DNA from: Paracoccaceae bacterium
GTDB taxonomy: Bacteria > Pseudomonadota > Alphaproteobacteria > Rhodobacterales > Rhodobacteraceae
Length of the DNA stretch: 58,739 bases
Assembly: GCA_027013095.1 (NCBI GenBank)
Contig: JALUYI010000055.1
Coordinates: forward strand, 71,475 to 130,213
Reading direction: 5' to 3'
In this document: positions 15,626-23,771 of the stretch, piece by piece
Numbering within the stretch: the first letter of the stretch is position 1
Layout: every line of letters starts with the position of its first letter
Program-made: the position numbers and the translations under genes
Notes under the pieces: model-generated
The model's database searches: none
What the model was told of the DNA's origin: nothing
What the model saw: the letters and a program-made list of their open reading frames with translations, nothing else

Positions 15626-16807
15626 TTATTCCCGTTCGACGCAGATTGCGATTCCCATACCGCCGCCGATGCACAAAGTTGCCAGACCGCGCCTGACGTC
15701 CCGGCGCTGCATTTCGAAAATCAGTGTGTTCAGGATACGACAACCTGACGCCCCGATCGGATGGCCGATGGCGATTGCCCCACCGTTGACGTTCACGATT
15801 TCCGGATCCCATCCAAGGTCTTTGTTGACAGCACAGGCCTGGGCAGCAAAGGCTTCGTTGGCTTCAACCAGGTCGAGGTCTTCGACACGCCAGCCAGCCT
15901 TTTCCAGCGCCCGGCGCGAAGCCCCGATCGGCCCCACCCCCATGATCGAGGGGTCCACACCGACGGAGGCATAGGAGGCAATGCGAGCTAGCGGGGTGAT
16001 CCCCCGTTTTTCGGCATTTTCGGCACTCATCAGTAGCGTTGCAGCCGCACCATCGTTCAGACCACTGGCATTTCCTGCGGTGACCGAGCCCTCGCGAGCA
16101 AAGGCCGGGCGCAACTTTTGCATCGCGTCCAGTGTGGTGCCGTGGCGGATATATTCATCTTGATCGACAATTATTTCACCCTTGCGGGTCTTGACTGTGA
16201 AGGGAATGATCTCGTCCCTGAACTTGCCGGCCTTTTGCGCCGCCTCTGCCTTGTTTTGTGAACGAACTGCAAATTCATCCTGCATTTCGCGGCTGATTTT
16301 CCACTGTGCCGCGACGTTTTCCGCCGTCGTTCCCATGTGATAGCCGTTGAATGCGTCCCACAGCCCGTCGCGGATCATGGTGTCGATGAATTTAAGGTCA
16401 CCCATTTTTCTGCCGGCACGCAGATGCGCGGCATGGGGAGCAAGGCTCATGCTTTCCTGACCACCGGCAGCGACAATGTCAGCATCCCCGGTCTGGATCA
16501 GTTGCGCCCCCAATGCAACCGCGCGCAGACCCGACCCGCAAACCTGATTAACGCCCCAGGCAGGGCTTGCGATCGGCAGACCGGCGTTGACATGGGCCTG
16601 ACGGGCCGGGTTCTGCCCTTGGGCTGCGGTCAGGACCTGACCGAGAATCGTTTCACTGACCTCGTTTTTATCGATTCCGGCGCGGGCAACAACGGCCTCC
16701 AGCACCGCGGCGCCAAGATCATGCGCCGGCGTGTTGGCGAATGCCCCATTAAAGCTGCCGACGGCGGTGCGCGCGGCGGACGCTATTACTACATTGGTCA
16801 TGCTCAA
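15626..16807 (-). CDS. phbA: Acetyl-CoA C-acetyltransferase (beta-ketothiolase) PhbA
   Basis: 393 residues, the classical thiolase length. The nucleophilic Cys is in [11 protein letters not shown] (about 90), the second active Cys in CIGGGMG (about 380), and the catalytic His in GHPIGASG (about 350). It condenses two acetyl-CoA to acetoacetyl-CoA, the first step of polyhydroxybutyrate synthesis, and can run in reverse during degradation. It is the first gene of the phbA-phbB unit and has its own promoter region downstream of the EAL gene, with two PhaR-type operators 28-57 bp before its ATG. Confidence 0.96.
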   Translation of the reverse strand: MSMTNVVIASAARTAVGSFNGAFANTPAHDLGAAVLEAVVARAGIDKNEVSETILGQVLTAAQGQNPARQAHVNAGLPIASPAWGVNQVCGSGLRAVALGAQLIQTGDADIVAAGGQESMSLAPHAAHLRAGRKMGDLKFIDTMIRDGLWDAFNGYHMGTTAENVAAQWKISREMQDEFAVRSQNKAEAAQKAGKFRDEIIPFTVKTRKGEIIVDQDEYIRHGTTLDAMQKLRPAFAREGSVTAGNASGLNDGAAATLLMSAENAEKRGITPLARIASYASVGVDPSIMGVGPIGASRRALEKAGWRVEDLDLVEANEAFAAQACAVNKDLGWDPEIVNVNGGAIAIGHPIGASGCRILNTLIFEMQRRDVRRGLATLCIGGGMGIAICVERE

Positions 16808-16834
16808 CCCTTTCTGATGAAAACCGATTCGTTT

Positions 16835-16864
16835 CTGCAGTGCAGCATAATTCCTGCGGGGCAG
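16835..16864. promoter_or_regulatory. Two CTGC-N3-GCAG PhaR-type operators upstream of phbA
   Basis: CTGC-AGT-GCAG lies at 16835-16845 and CTGC-GGG-GCAG at 16854-16864, 19 bp apart start to start (about two helical turns). CTGC-N3-GCAG is the site described for the polyhydroxybutyrate regulator PhaR of Rhodobacter and Paracoccus. Placement just upstream of phbA fits repression of the operon when no polymer is present to titrate PhaR. Confidence 0.65.
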
Positions 16865-16978
16865 ACTGCCAGAAAAATCGGTTACGCATCATTATTACGG
16901 TTGTTATTTATATTGATCGTATAGATTGCGCAATATATAAATTTTGCGAAATTAAATTACGTTAAGCGGTGTAATCTC

Positions 16979-17809
16979 TCATGATGCGGCACGTGCATTG
17001 CGGCCGTCCTGCCAAACCGGATTTACCGTTGGCATGCCAAAGTAATAGCCCTGCAGACAATCAAACCCGGCAGATTGAAGGAAAGAGGCCTCGGCAGGGG
17101 TTTCAACGGCCTCAGCTACGGTCAGCATGTCAAAATGTTGGCCAATCGAGACCAAGGCCGCGGTCAGCACCTGATTGTTGGCATCATCCTGAATATTTCG
17201 AATGAACTGGCCGTCGATTTTCAAAATGTCGAAGTAGAAGTCACGCAAATATCGAAATGCCGTATAGCCGGCCCCGAAATCATCCAGCGCGAAAGAAATC
17301 CCACGTTTGTGCAAATTGGCCATGAACACCACCACCAGATCGGGCATGATCATCGCCGACGATTCGGTAATTTCCAAAATCAGACGTTCAGCCACAGTCT
17401 GGTCACGAGCCAGCCCTTTGTTCAAGGTCTCCATCCAGCGGGGATAGCCGATGCTGCGTGCAGACATGTTGATGGCCAACCGCAATGACGGATGGTCGGC
17501 CAGCGCGTTCAGGCCCGTCTCAAGCGCGAGACAGTCAATGATCCGCCCCTCCTCACGGGTTTCGGCAACGGGCATGAAATCACCGGCCGGCAGGATGTTA
17601 CGGTTTTCATCAAGAATACGGATAAGCCCCTCGTAAAAGGCCGGAGTCTCGGTCCGCGCCGAAAGGACGACGGGCTGGTAGGCGAGCATGACATCGCCCC
17701 GACGGATAGCCTTGGCGATCATCTGATGCATTGCCTTGTCACGACCCGAATTGGCAACGGCGAGCGGGCTGTCCATATCGGCTCCGGGTCCAACTTCAGC
17801 GATGGTCAT
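16979..17809 (-). CDS. Stand-alone EAL-domain cyclic-di-GMP phosphodiesterase
   Basis: 276 residues from ATG 17809, which has a GGAGGAA site 6 nt before it; the longer frame to 17899 starts with TTG and lacks one. It is a single EAL domain with no GGDEF, PAS or membrane part. The signature Glu60 reads EGL instead of EAL. The other catalytic residues are in place: Asn in INMSAR, Glu in EITESS, DDFGAGY, Lys in ILKIDGQF, Glu in VAEAVET and Gln in LQGYYFG. It should therefore hydrolyse c-di-GMP in the cytoplasm. A helical N-terminus of about 35 residues precedes it. It is divergent from tag. Confidence 0.92.
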   Translation of the reverse strand: MTIAEVGPGADMDSPLAVANSGRDKAMHQMIAKAIRRGDVMLAYQPVVLSARTETPAFYEGLIRILDENRNILPAGDFMPVAETREEGRIIDCLALETGLNALADHPSLRLAINMSARSIGYPRWMETLNKGLARDQTVAERLILEITESSAMIMPDLVVVFMANLHKRGISFALDDFGAGYTAFRYLRDFYFDILKIDGQFIRNIQDDANNQVLTAALVSIGQHFDMLTVAEAVETPAEASFLQSAGFDCLQGYYFGMPTVNPVWQDGRNARAAS

Positions 17810-17942
17810 CTTTTGTTCCTCCGTCTGTTTGGACGCCACAATGCCGCCCTTTTCCTTAAAGAGTTGTAAATATTCGCTTTTTGTTCTAAATTTTCCCAAA
17901 TTTGAAATTATGTCTCAATATATTGAAATGAAAGGACAAATA

Positions 17943-18506
17943 GTGGAGCGTTGCGGATGGTGCGGGCAGGAGAAAATCTATGTTTCCTATCATGATTACG
18001 AATGGGGGGTCCCGGAACGCAACAGCCGGGCCCTGTGGGAGAAACTGATTCTCGACGGGTTTCAGGCTGGCCTGAGCTGGTTAACCATCCTGAAAAAGCG
18101 CGATGCCTTTCGTCTGGCCTTTGATGGTTTTGACCCCGACAAGGTGGCGCAATACGGACCCGACAAGGTGACCCGCCTGCTGGGCAATGCCGGGATCGTG
18201 CGCCACCGGGGTAAGATCGAAGCGGCCATCACCAACGCGCGCGCGTGGCAACAAATCGAGGCGCGGGAAGGATTTGATCAATTTCTTTGGCGCTATGTTG
18301 ATGGGGTTCCGCTGCAAACCAAACGGCGCTGCGATCAGGATATCCCGGCAAAAACCCCGCTGTCAGCACAAATATCAAGGGATCTTGGGGCGGAAGGCTT
18401 TAAATTTTGTGGACCCACCATTGTTTATGCCTTCATGCAGGCTGTGGGCATGGTCAATGATCACCTGCTCAGCTGCCCCCGGCATGCTGAGGTTCAGCGG
18501 CTTTGA
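17943..18506 (+). CDS. tag: DNA-3-methyladenine glycosylase I (Tag)
   Basis: 187 residues from GTG 17943, the same length as E. coli Tag. AAAGGA at 17931-17936 sits 6 nt before the GTG, and the start VERCGWC matches the family; ATGs at 17910 and 17928 would add non-conserved residues. It has the zinc ligands Cys4 (CGWC), His17 (YHDYEWG) and the paired C-terminal His/Cys (NDHLLSCPRH). The base-recognition WGVPERNSRALWEKLILDG stretch is present. It removes 3-methyladenine from alkylated DNA. Its last 38 bp overlap the 3' end of the convergent sterol desaturase gene. Confidence 0.95.
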   Translation: MERCGWCGQEKIYVSYHDYEWGVPERNSRALWEKLILDGFQAGLSWLTILKKRDAFRLAFDGFDPDKVAQYGPDKVTRLLGNAGIVRHRGKIEAAITNARAWQQIEAREGFDQFLWRYVDGVPLQTKRRCDQDIPAKTPLSAQISRDLGAEGFKFCGPTIVYAFMQAVGMVNDHLLSCPRHAEVQRL

Positions 18507-19395
18507 GGCTACCATCGCAGGCCTTCAACATGTCCGAGGTCATGCGGCTGCCATCGTGGCTCCAGCCGGGCGGGGCCAGAGCATAGGCCAGACGCTGGCG
18601 CAAGGTCAGCCCCGGCTGCAAAACATCTGAAAACAACCCGATCCATTCATGAAAGGCAACGCGCAGCGGGTTGAACGTGCCGAGATTCTTGACCAGACCG
18701 TATTCCACGGGCTCGGCGGAATCCTCGGGAACAAAGGTGCCAAACAGCTTGTCCCAGACGATAAATACCCCGGCATAATTTGAATCCAGATAGCGCGGAT
18801 TGCGGCCGTGGTGGACCCGGTGGTGGCTGGGGGTATTCATCACCGCTTCGAACCAGCGCGGCATTCTGCTGATGACCTCGGTATGAATCCAGAACTGATA
18901 GATTAGATTCATCCCTCCGGAAAACAGAATCATCGCCGGATGAAACCCCAGCAGGACCAGTGGTACCCGCAACAGCATCATCAACGTAAAGGTGCCGGTC
19001 CACGTCTGGCGCAGCGCCGTGGTCAGATTATAGTGCTGGCTGGAGTGGTGGTTGACATGGCTGGCCCAGACCCACCGCACCCGATGACCCAGCCGGTGGA
19101 CCCAGTAGTAGCGCAGGTCATCCAAAACGAAACACAAAAGCAGCACCCAGACCGAATAGCCAAGGTCAAACAGACGATACTGCCACAGGGTATAAAGAAA
19201 GGTTACGGTGACGAAACCTAACAGGATCCCGGCCGCGACATTTCCTGCCCCCAGCAGCAATGAGGTCAGGGCATCGCGCAGCTCATACCGCCCGCCACGG
19301 CCTTTCAGCTTGATCCAGACCAACTCGATCACGATCAGGGCGACAAACCCCGGAACGGCCATATTCACGACATCGGGATAATGCGGGGTCATCAT
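18469..19395 (-). CDS. Sterol desaturase / fatty acid hydroxylase superfamily membrane protein
   Basis: 308 residues from ATG 19395, which overlaps the stop of the upstream gene (ATGA). Several hydrophobic segments flank the di-iron histidine boxes: HRLGH (100-104), HVNHHSSQHYN (113-123) and HRVHHGRN (about 205-212). These place it in the family of membrane oxygenases acting on sterols, carotenoids, ether lipids or fatty acids. The substrate is unknown. The last residues contain many Asp/Ser and no membrane segment. The 3' end overlaps tag by 38 bp on the other strand, so the two transcripts are complementary at their ends. Confidence 0.9.
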   Translation of the reverse strand: MMTPHYPDVVNMAVPGFVALIVIELVWIKLKGRGGRYELRDALTSLLLGAGNVAAGILLGFVTVTFLYTLWQYRLFDLGYSVWVLLLCFVLDDLRYYWVHRLGHRVRWVWASHVNHHSSQHYNLTTALRQTWTGTFTLMMLLRVPLVLLGFHPAMILFSGGMNLIYQFWIHTEVISRMPRWFEAVMNTPSHHRVHHGRNPRYLDSNYAGVFIVWDKLFGTFVPEDSAEPVEYGLVKNLGTFNPLRVAFHEWIGLFSDVLQPGLTLRQRLAYALAPPGWSHDGSRMTSDMLKACDGSLKAAEPQHAGGS

Positions 19396-19787
19396 TGGCC
19401 CTCCAATATTTGGCACCAGCGCCGTCGGACGTCTCTATCCGGCAGAACCAGACGGATTTTCGGCGCCGTGAAATCGCCGGTTTTTACGACAAGCCCGGTT
19501 CTGGTTTCCACGCAAACGCAGCGCGATTGAAAGCGTCGCGCCACCGGATCCGCGCCCATGCTCCACAGCAGACCCGCCCCGGTTCGGGTGGTGATCAGGG
19601 CGGCACTCTCTGCGGCGTCCAGTTGAACATCGCAAGCGGGGTCGTCAGGGTTGCGCCGGTCCCAGATGTTGCGGGCCACCTCGGGCGAGGAAAAACGCAA
19701 TGGCGGCGTCGGGCGCAACACGCGGATCAAAAGGGCCAGCCCCATGATCCCCAAAACCACCATTGGCAGTAAAACGCCCAGCGGCAC
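19392..19787 (-). CDS. Single-pass membrane protein of unknown function
   Basis: 131 residues if translation begins at GTG 19787, which has GGGAGAG 9 nt before it; a TTG at 19850 would give 152. One transmembrane helix (VPLGVLLPMVVLGIMGLALLIRVL) at the N-terminus is followed by a soluble domain with paired Cys and a basic C-terminus (RLVLPDRDVRRRWCQ). I do not recognise the family. It overlaps the sterol desaturase start by 4 nt and is therefore translationally coupled to it, suggesting an accessory role for that enzyme. Confidence 0.65.
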   Translation of the reverse strand: MPLGVLLPMVVLGIMGLALLIRVLRPTPPLRFSSPEVARNIWDRRNPDDPACDVQLDAAESAALITTRTGAGLLWSMGADPVARRFQSRCVCVETRTGLVVKTGDFTAPKIRLVLPDRDVRRRWCQILEGQ

Positions 19788-19892
19788 GATTGTGCTCTCC
19801 CACGTTGTTCTGATCTTGCAAAGGGTGAAACAGCAGCGTCGGCATGTCAATCATTGTCGTTTACAGGTCGGCACCCTCAGGTCAAAACCCAA

Positions 19893-20492
19893 TCACCCGC
19901 CCGAGCCCGTTCTCCCCGTCAGGGCGGTCAAAAAGCTGATGGCCTCGGGGCTGTCCCAGCGTGCATCTCCCTGCATGCGAGCGATTTCCTGACCCCCCGG
20001 GTTCAGAATCAGGGTCGTGGGCAGGCCGAAGACACCTGAAGGACCGCTGAGGGCCTGCCTTGGGTCGCGCAATGTCAGAAGATTGTGGATCCCCGCATCC
20101 TTGAAAAACTTGTGGATCGCCGGTCGCGGGTTGCGGCCGGTGGCAATTAGCAGAACTTCGATCGCGTCGCCGCCAATTCTGGCCTGCAGCCGGCCCAGCG
20201 CGGGCATTTCGGCGCGGCACGGAGCACACCATGTCGCCCAGAAATTCAGCACCACGTATTTACCCTTGAACTCGTCCAGCGAGCGGCTCTTGCCGTCCAT
20301 GTCCAGAACCTTGACGCGGGGCATCTCGACCGGGGTCTTGTGAATTGCCAGCTTGCGCATTTCCCCTTGTCGCAACTTCAGCAAACTTGCCCGGTCCGGG
20401 GGGGCAGCGATTGCTGCGGTTGCAACGGGAATTGCACCAAGGGCCAAGGCAACGTATAGCACGGCCGACAGAATTGGCTTTTGCAGGGTCAT
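19893..20492 (-). CDS. TlpA-family thiol:disulfide oxidoreductase (periplasmic thioredoxin)
   Basis: 199 residues. An N-terminal signal or anchor helix spans about 8-30. The thioredoxin fold has the active site WCAPC at 88-92 ([15 protein letters not shown]), and the cis-Pro is in GLPTT (about 165). TlpA/ResA-type proteins reduce disulfides in the periplasm, for example in apocytochrome c or CuA-centre maturation. The last 20 residues are Gly/Thr-rich. It is divergent from argH with only 35 bp between the two start codons, so their promoters overlap. Confidence 0.93.
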   Translation of the reverse strand: MTLQKPILSAVLYVALALGAIPVATAAIAAPPDRASLLKLRQGEMRKLAIHKTPVEMPRVKVLDMDGKSRSLDEFKGKYVVLNFWATWCAPCRAEMPALGRLQARIGGDAIEVLLIATGRNPRPAIHKFFKDAGIHNLLTLRDPRQALSGPSGVFGLPTTLILNPGGQEIARMQGDARWDSPEAISFLTALTGRTGSGG

Positions 20493-20527
20493 TTCAGGTC
20501 TCCCTTGGGTTCAGAAGAGTAATGGTC

Positions 20528-21922
20528 ATGTCAGACAGCAAAACATCCAACGCAATGTGGGGCGGTCGCTTTGCCTCGGGTCCCGATGCGATCATGGAGG
20601 CGATAAACGCCTCGATCGGGTATGACAAGCGCATGGCGCGTCAGGATATCGAAGGCTCGCGCGCCCACGCACAGATGCTGGCGGCCACGGGTATCATTAC
20701 CGATAACGATGCCAAGGCCATCAGGGAAGGCCTGCTCACGGTCTTGTCAGAAATCGAGGCGGGCGATTTTGAATATTCAACCGCGCTCGAGGATATTCAC
20801 ATGAATGTCGAGAACCGCCTGAAAGAGCTGATCGGAGACGCTGCTGGCCGGTTGCACACGGCGCGTTCGCGTAATGATCAGGTTGCAACGGATTTCAAGC
20901 TGTGGGTTCGGACACAAATGGATGCCGCGATCGACGGGCTGACAGCACTGATCAAGGCCCTGCTGCAACAAGCCGAGGCTGGCGCCGACATGGTGATGCC
21001 CGGCTTTACCCATCTGCAGGTCGCACAACCGGTCACATGGGGCCATCACATGCTGGCCTATGTCGAGATGTTCGGCCGCGATATCGGGCGGATGCGTGAT
21101 GCGCGCGCGCGGATGAACGAATCTCCGCTGGGGGCCGCGGCGCTGGCGGGCACGTCTTTTCCAATCGACCGGCACATGACCGCCGCAGCGCTGGGATTTG
21201 AGCGTCCGGCCGCAAACTCGCTGGATGCCGTCAGCGACCGGGATTTTGCGCTGGAGTTTCTGTCTTCGGCCTCGATTGCGGCCACGCACCTCAGCCGCAT
21301 GGCCGAAGAGCTGGTGATCTGGTCTTCGGCACAGTTCTGTTTCGTGACCCTGTCGGATCGTTTCTCGACCGGCTCCAGCATCATGCCGCAAAAGAAAAAC
21401 CCCGACGCGGCCGAGCTGATCCGCGCCAAGGTAGGCCGCATCAACGGCGCGCTGGTGGGTTTGCTGACGGTAATGAAAGGCCTGCCGCTGGCCTACGCCA
21501 AGGATATGCAGGAGGACAAGGAGCAGGTGTTCGACGCTGCCGACAGCCTGATGCTGGCGCTGGCCGCCATGAGCGGCATGGTCGCGGACATGACGCCGAA
21601 CGCTCCGCGCCTTGAAGCGGCCGCCGCCAGCGGGTTCTCGACCGCAACCGATCTGGCCGACTGGCTGGTGCGCACCCTCAACATGCCGTTCCGCGAGGCC
21701 CACCACGTCACCGGGGCGCTGGTAAAACTGGCCGAGGAGCGGGGCTGCGATCTGCCCGATCTGTCGCTGGCGGACATGCAAGGGGTCTGTGCCGAAATCA
21801 CTGAAGATGTTTTTGCGGTCCTAGGGGTTCACAACTCGGTCCAGAGCCGGCAGAGTTACGGTGGGACTGCGCCCGATCAGGTGCGCGCACAGATCATCCG
21901 CTGGAAAGAGGCGCTGGCATGA
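20528..21922 (+). CDS. argH: Argininosuccinate lyase
   Basis: 464 residues from ATG 20528, chosen because AAGAG at 20515-20519 is 8 nt upstream; ATG 20522 would be too close. It splits argininosuccinate into arginine and fumarate in the last step of arginine synthesis. [11 protein letters not shown] (N-terminus), [23 protein letters not shown] and the fumarase/aspartase-superfamily signature [12 protein letters not shown] (about 280-291) are all present. The stop overlaps the lptM start (ATGA), and lysA follows in the same direction. Confidence 0.97.
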   Translation: MSDSKTSNAMWGGRFASGPDAIMEAINASIGYDKRMARQDIEGSRAHAQMLAATGIITDNDAKAIREGLLTVLSEIEAGDFEYSTALEDIHMNVENRLKELIGDAAGRLHTARSRNDQVATDFKLWVRTQMDAAIDGLTALIKALLQQAEAGADMVMPGFTHLQVAQPVTWGHHMLAYVEMFGRDIGRMRDARARMNESPLGAAALAGTSFPIDRHMTAAALGFERPAANSLDAVSDRDFALEFLSSASIAATHLSRMAEELVIWSSAQFCFVTLSDRFSTGSSIMPQKKNPDAAELIRAKVGRINGALVGLLTVMKGLPLAYAKDMQEDKEQVFDAADSLMLALAAMSGMVADMTPNAPRLEAAAASGFSTATDLADWLVRTLNMPFREAHHVTGALVKLAEERGCDLPDLSLADMQGVCAEITEDVFAVLGVHNSVQSRQSYGGTAPDQVRAQIIRWKEALA

Positions 21923-22029
21923 GAAACCTCACGATCCTGCTGTTGCTTGGGCTTTCGCTTGTGGCCGCCTGTGGAATCAAGGGGGACCCCCTGACGCCAC
22001 CGGCGCACCAGCAGGACAAGGTATCGTGA
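21919..22029 (+). CDS. lptM: LptM-type small lipoprotein
   Basis: 36 residues, too short for most gene callers. The signal peptide [18 protein letters not shown] ends in a lipobox with Cys18, directly followed by [10 protein letters not shown], which is the LptM (formerly YifL) signature. In E. coli LptM binds LptD-LptE and helps its disulfide maturation in the lipopolysaccharide translocon. The gene overlaps argH by 4 nt; an argH-lptM-lysA order is widely conserved. The mature part is only 19 residues. Confidence 0.9.
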   Translation: MRNLTILLLLGLSLVAACGIKGDPLTPPAHQQDKVS

Positions 22030-22069
22030 CGCAGCCGAGTGCTGGGAACGGGGCCAAGGGATCGCAAAC

Positions 22070-22104
22070 GGGGGCGCCGCCCCCGAACCCCCGGAGTATT
22101 TTTA
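22070..22104. repeat. GC-rich hairpin with trailing T-run (REP-like or terminator)
   Basis: GGGGGC (22070-22075) and GCCCCC (22079-22084) flank a 3-nt loop. They are followed by a CCCCCGGAGTATTTTT stretch that ends in T5. I recall this motif as a recurrent intergenic sequence in Rhodobacteraceae genomes. It may also end some argH-lptM transcripts. Confidence 0.4.
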
Positions 22105-22132
22105 CAACGAAGACGACAATGAAGACTTGGAC

Positions 22133-22462
22133 ATGACGGGGAGAATGTCGATTTTGCGGGCCAGCTATCTGGGTCTGGCGCTACTGGGAACCATCGTGCC
22201 GATGCTGTCCTATCTGCCGTGGCTGCAGGCCCACGGGGGCGGAGCGTTTTCGCTGGTGGATGCGTGGCGACAGAACCCGGCAACGACAGGCCTGTTTTAT
22301 GATGTGCTGCTTGCGGCGCTCTCTCTGAACCTGTGGATCGTTGCCGAGACCTATGTGCGCCGGGATTATTGGGTCTTGATTACCCTCCCGGTCATCTATT
22401 TGATCGGGGTTTCAGCCGCATTGCCGCTGTTTCTGTTCCTGCGTTCCCGTCCGGTGAGGTGA
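22133..22462 (+). CDS. DUF2834 family membrane protein
   Basis: 109 residues with three hydrophobic segments: about 9-29, 55-72 and 81-103. The closing GVSAALPLFLFLRSRP is typical of DUF2834, a small integral membrane family of unknown function. GTIVPMLSYLPWL near residue 20 also fits. ATG 22133 was chosen; ATG 22145 has its only purine-rich site 1-2 nt away. It sits between the hairpin and lysA, whose ATG is 1 nt after this stop. Confidence 0.75.
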   Translation: MTGRMSILRASYLGLALLGTIVPMLSYLPWLQAHGGGAFSLVDAWRQNPATTGLFYDVLLAALSLNLWIVAETYVRRDYWVLITLPVIYLIGVSAALPLFLFLRSRPVR

Positions 22463-22463
22463 C

Positions 22464-23729
22464 ATGGACCATTTTATCTATCGCAACGGTGTTCTTCATG
22501 CCGAAGATGTTGCCCTGCCCGATATCGCGGCAGCCGTGGGCACGCCGTTTTATGTTTATTCGGAGGCCACCTTTCGGCGCCATTTCGTGCTGTTTGACGA
22601 AGCGCTCGCTGGCATGGATCACATGATCTGTTTTGCCATGAAGGCGAACGGAAATCTGGCGATCCTGAAACTGATGAACAATCTCGGGGCCGGGATCGAC
22701 GTCGTCTCGGGGGGGGAATACGCCAAGGCCAGGGCCGCCGGGGTGCCGGGCGAGCGGATCGTGTTTTCAGGTGTTGGAAAAACCAGGGCCGAGATATCCC
22801 AGACGTTGCAAGGCGGGATCCGGCAATTCAATGTCGAGAGCGAGCCGGAACTGCGCCGCTTGTCTGAAATCGCTATGGGTCTGGGCCTGAGGGCGCCCGT
22901 TGCGTTGCGCATCAATCCCGATGTCGATGCCCGGACCCATGCCAAGATTTCCACTGGCAAGTCGGAAAACAAGTTTGGCATACCGATTTCAAAGGCCCGT
23001 AAGGTTTATGCCGAAGCGGCGAGCCTGCCGGGGATTGAGGTGATCGGAGTTGACCTCCATATCGGCTCACAGCTAACCGATCTTGCGCCGTTTGAAACCG
23101 CTTTTGAAAAAATCGCCGCGTTGGCTCTTGCCCTGCGCGATGACGGGCATAACATTCGCCGGCTGGACCTTGGCGGGGGGCTTGGGATCCCTTACACGCA
23201 CACAAACAGCGCCCCGCCGCTGCCTCTGGAATATGGCGCGGTAGTGCGCCGGACACTGGGCCATCTGGGCTGTGAAATCGAGATCGAGCCCGGTCGCCTG
23301 ATTGCCGGAAACGCCGGCTTGCTGGTCTCTTCGGTGATCTACATGAAAGAGGGAGAGGGTCGCAACTTTCTGATCGTCGATGCCGCAATGAATGATCTCG
23401 TGCGCCCGGCCATGTACGAAGCGCATCATGATATCGTGCCGGTGCTTGAGCCCTATCCCGCCACGCCATACGCCCCCATCGACATCGTCGGACCGGTGTG
23501 CGAAACCGGGGATACATTCGCCACCCAGAGGGAGATGCCGCCGCTTGGCGCAGATGAACTGGTGGCCTTCCGTTCGGCGGGGGCCTACGGCGCGGTGATG
23601 TCCTCGGAATACAATATGCGCCCGCTCATTCCCGAGGTTCTGGTCTCGCAAGATCAATTCGCTGTCATTCGCCCAAGGCCAAGCTTTGACGAAATGATAA
23701 ATCGGGATAAGGTTCCTGAATGGCTGTAG
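22464..23729 (+). CDS. lysA: Diaminopimelate decarboxylase
   Basis: 421 residues, a fold type III PLP enzyme. The PLP lysine is in CFAMKANGN (about 56). Further landmarks are VSGGEYAKARAAG, the GGGLGIPY glycine loop, EPGRLIAGNAG, and CETGDTFA with the catalytic Cys/Glu contributed to the partner's active site. YGAVMSSEYNMRP is near the C-terminus. It converts meso-diaminopimelate to lysine, and diaminopimelate itself also feeds peptidoglycan. ATG 22464 follows a GAGGTGAC site. It is the last gene of the argH-lptM-DUF2834-lysA group. Confidence 0.97.
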   Translation: MDHFIYRNGVLHAEDVALPDIAAAVGTPFYVYSEATFRRHFVLFDEALAGMDHMICFAMKANGNLAILKLMNNLGAGIDVVSGGEYAKARAAGVPGERIVFSGVGKTRAEISQTLQGGIRQFNVESEPELRRLSEIAMGLGLRAPVALRINPDVDARTHAKISTGKSENKFGIPISKARKVYAEAASLPGIEVIGVDLHIGSQLTDLAPFETAFEKIAALALALRDDGHNIRRLDLGGGLGIPYTHTNSAPPLPLEYGAVVRRTLGHLGCEIEIEPGRLIAGNAGLLVSSVIYMKEGEGRNFLIVDAAMNDLVRPAMYEAHHDIVPVLEPYPATPYAPIDIVGPVCETGDTFATQREMPPLGADELVAFRSAGAYGAVMSSEYNMRPLIPEVLVSQDQFAVIRPRPSFDEMINRDKVPEWL

Positions 23730-23771
23730 GCTGCCATCGCGGCAGCTCCGCTCCTTGGAACAGGAGACCAG

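Noticed and set aside
16941-16970. CtrA-like site upstream of phbA (TTAA...TTAA)
   Set aside because: The two half-sites are 6 bp apart instead of 7, and the region is AT-rich, so a chance match is likely.
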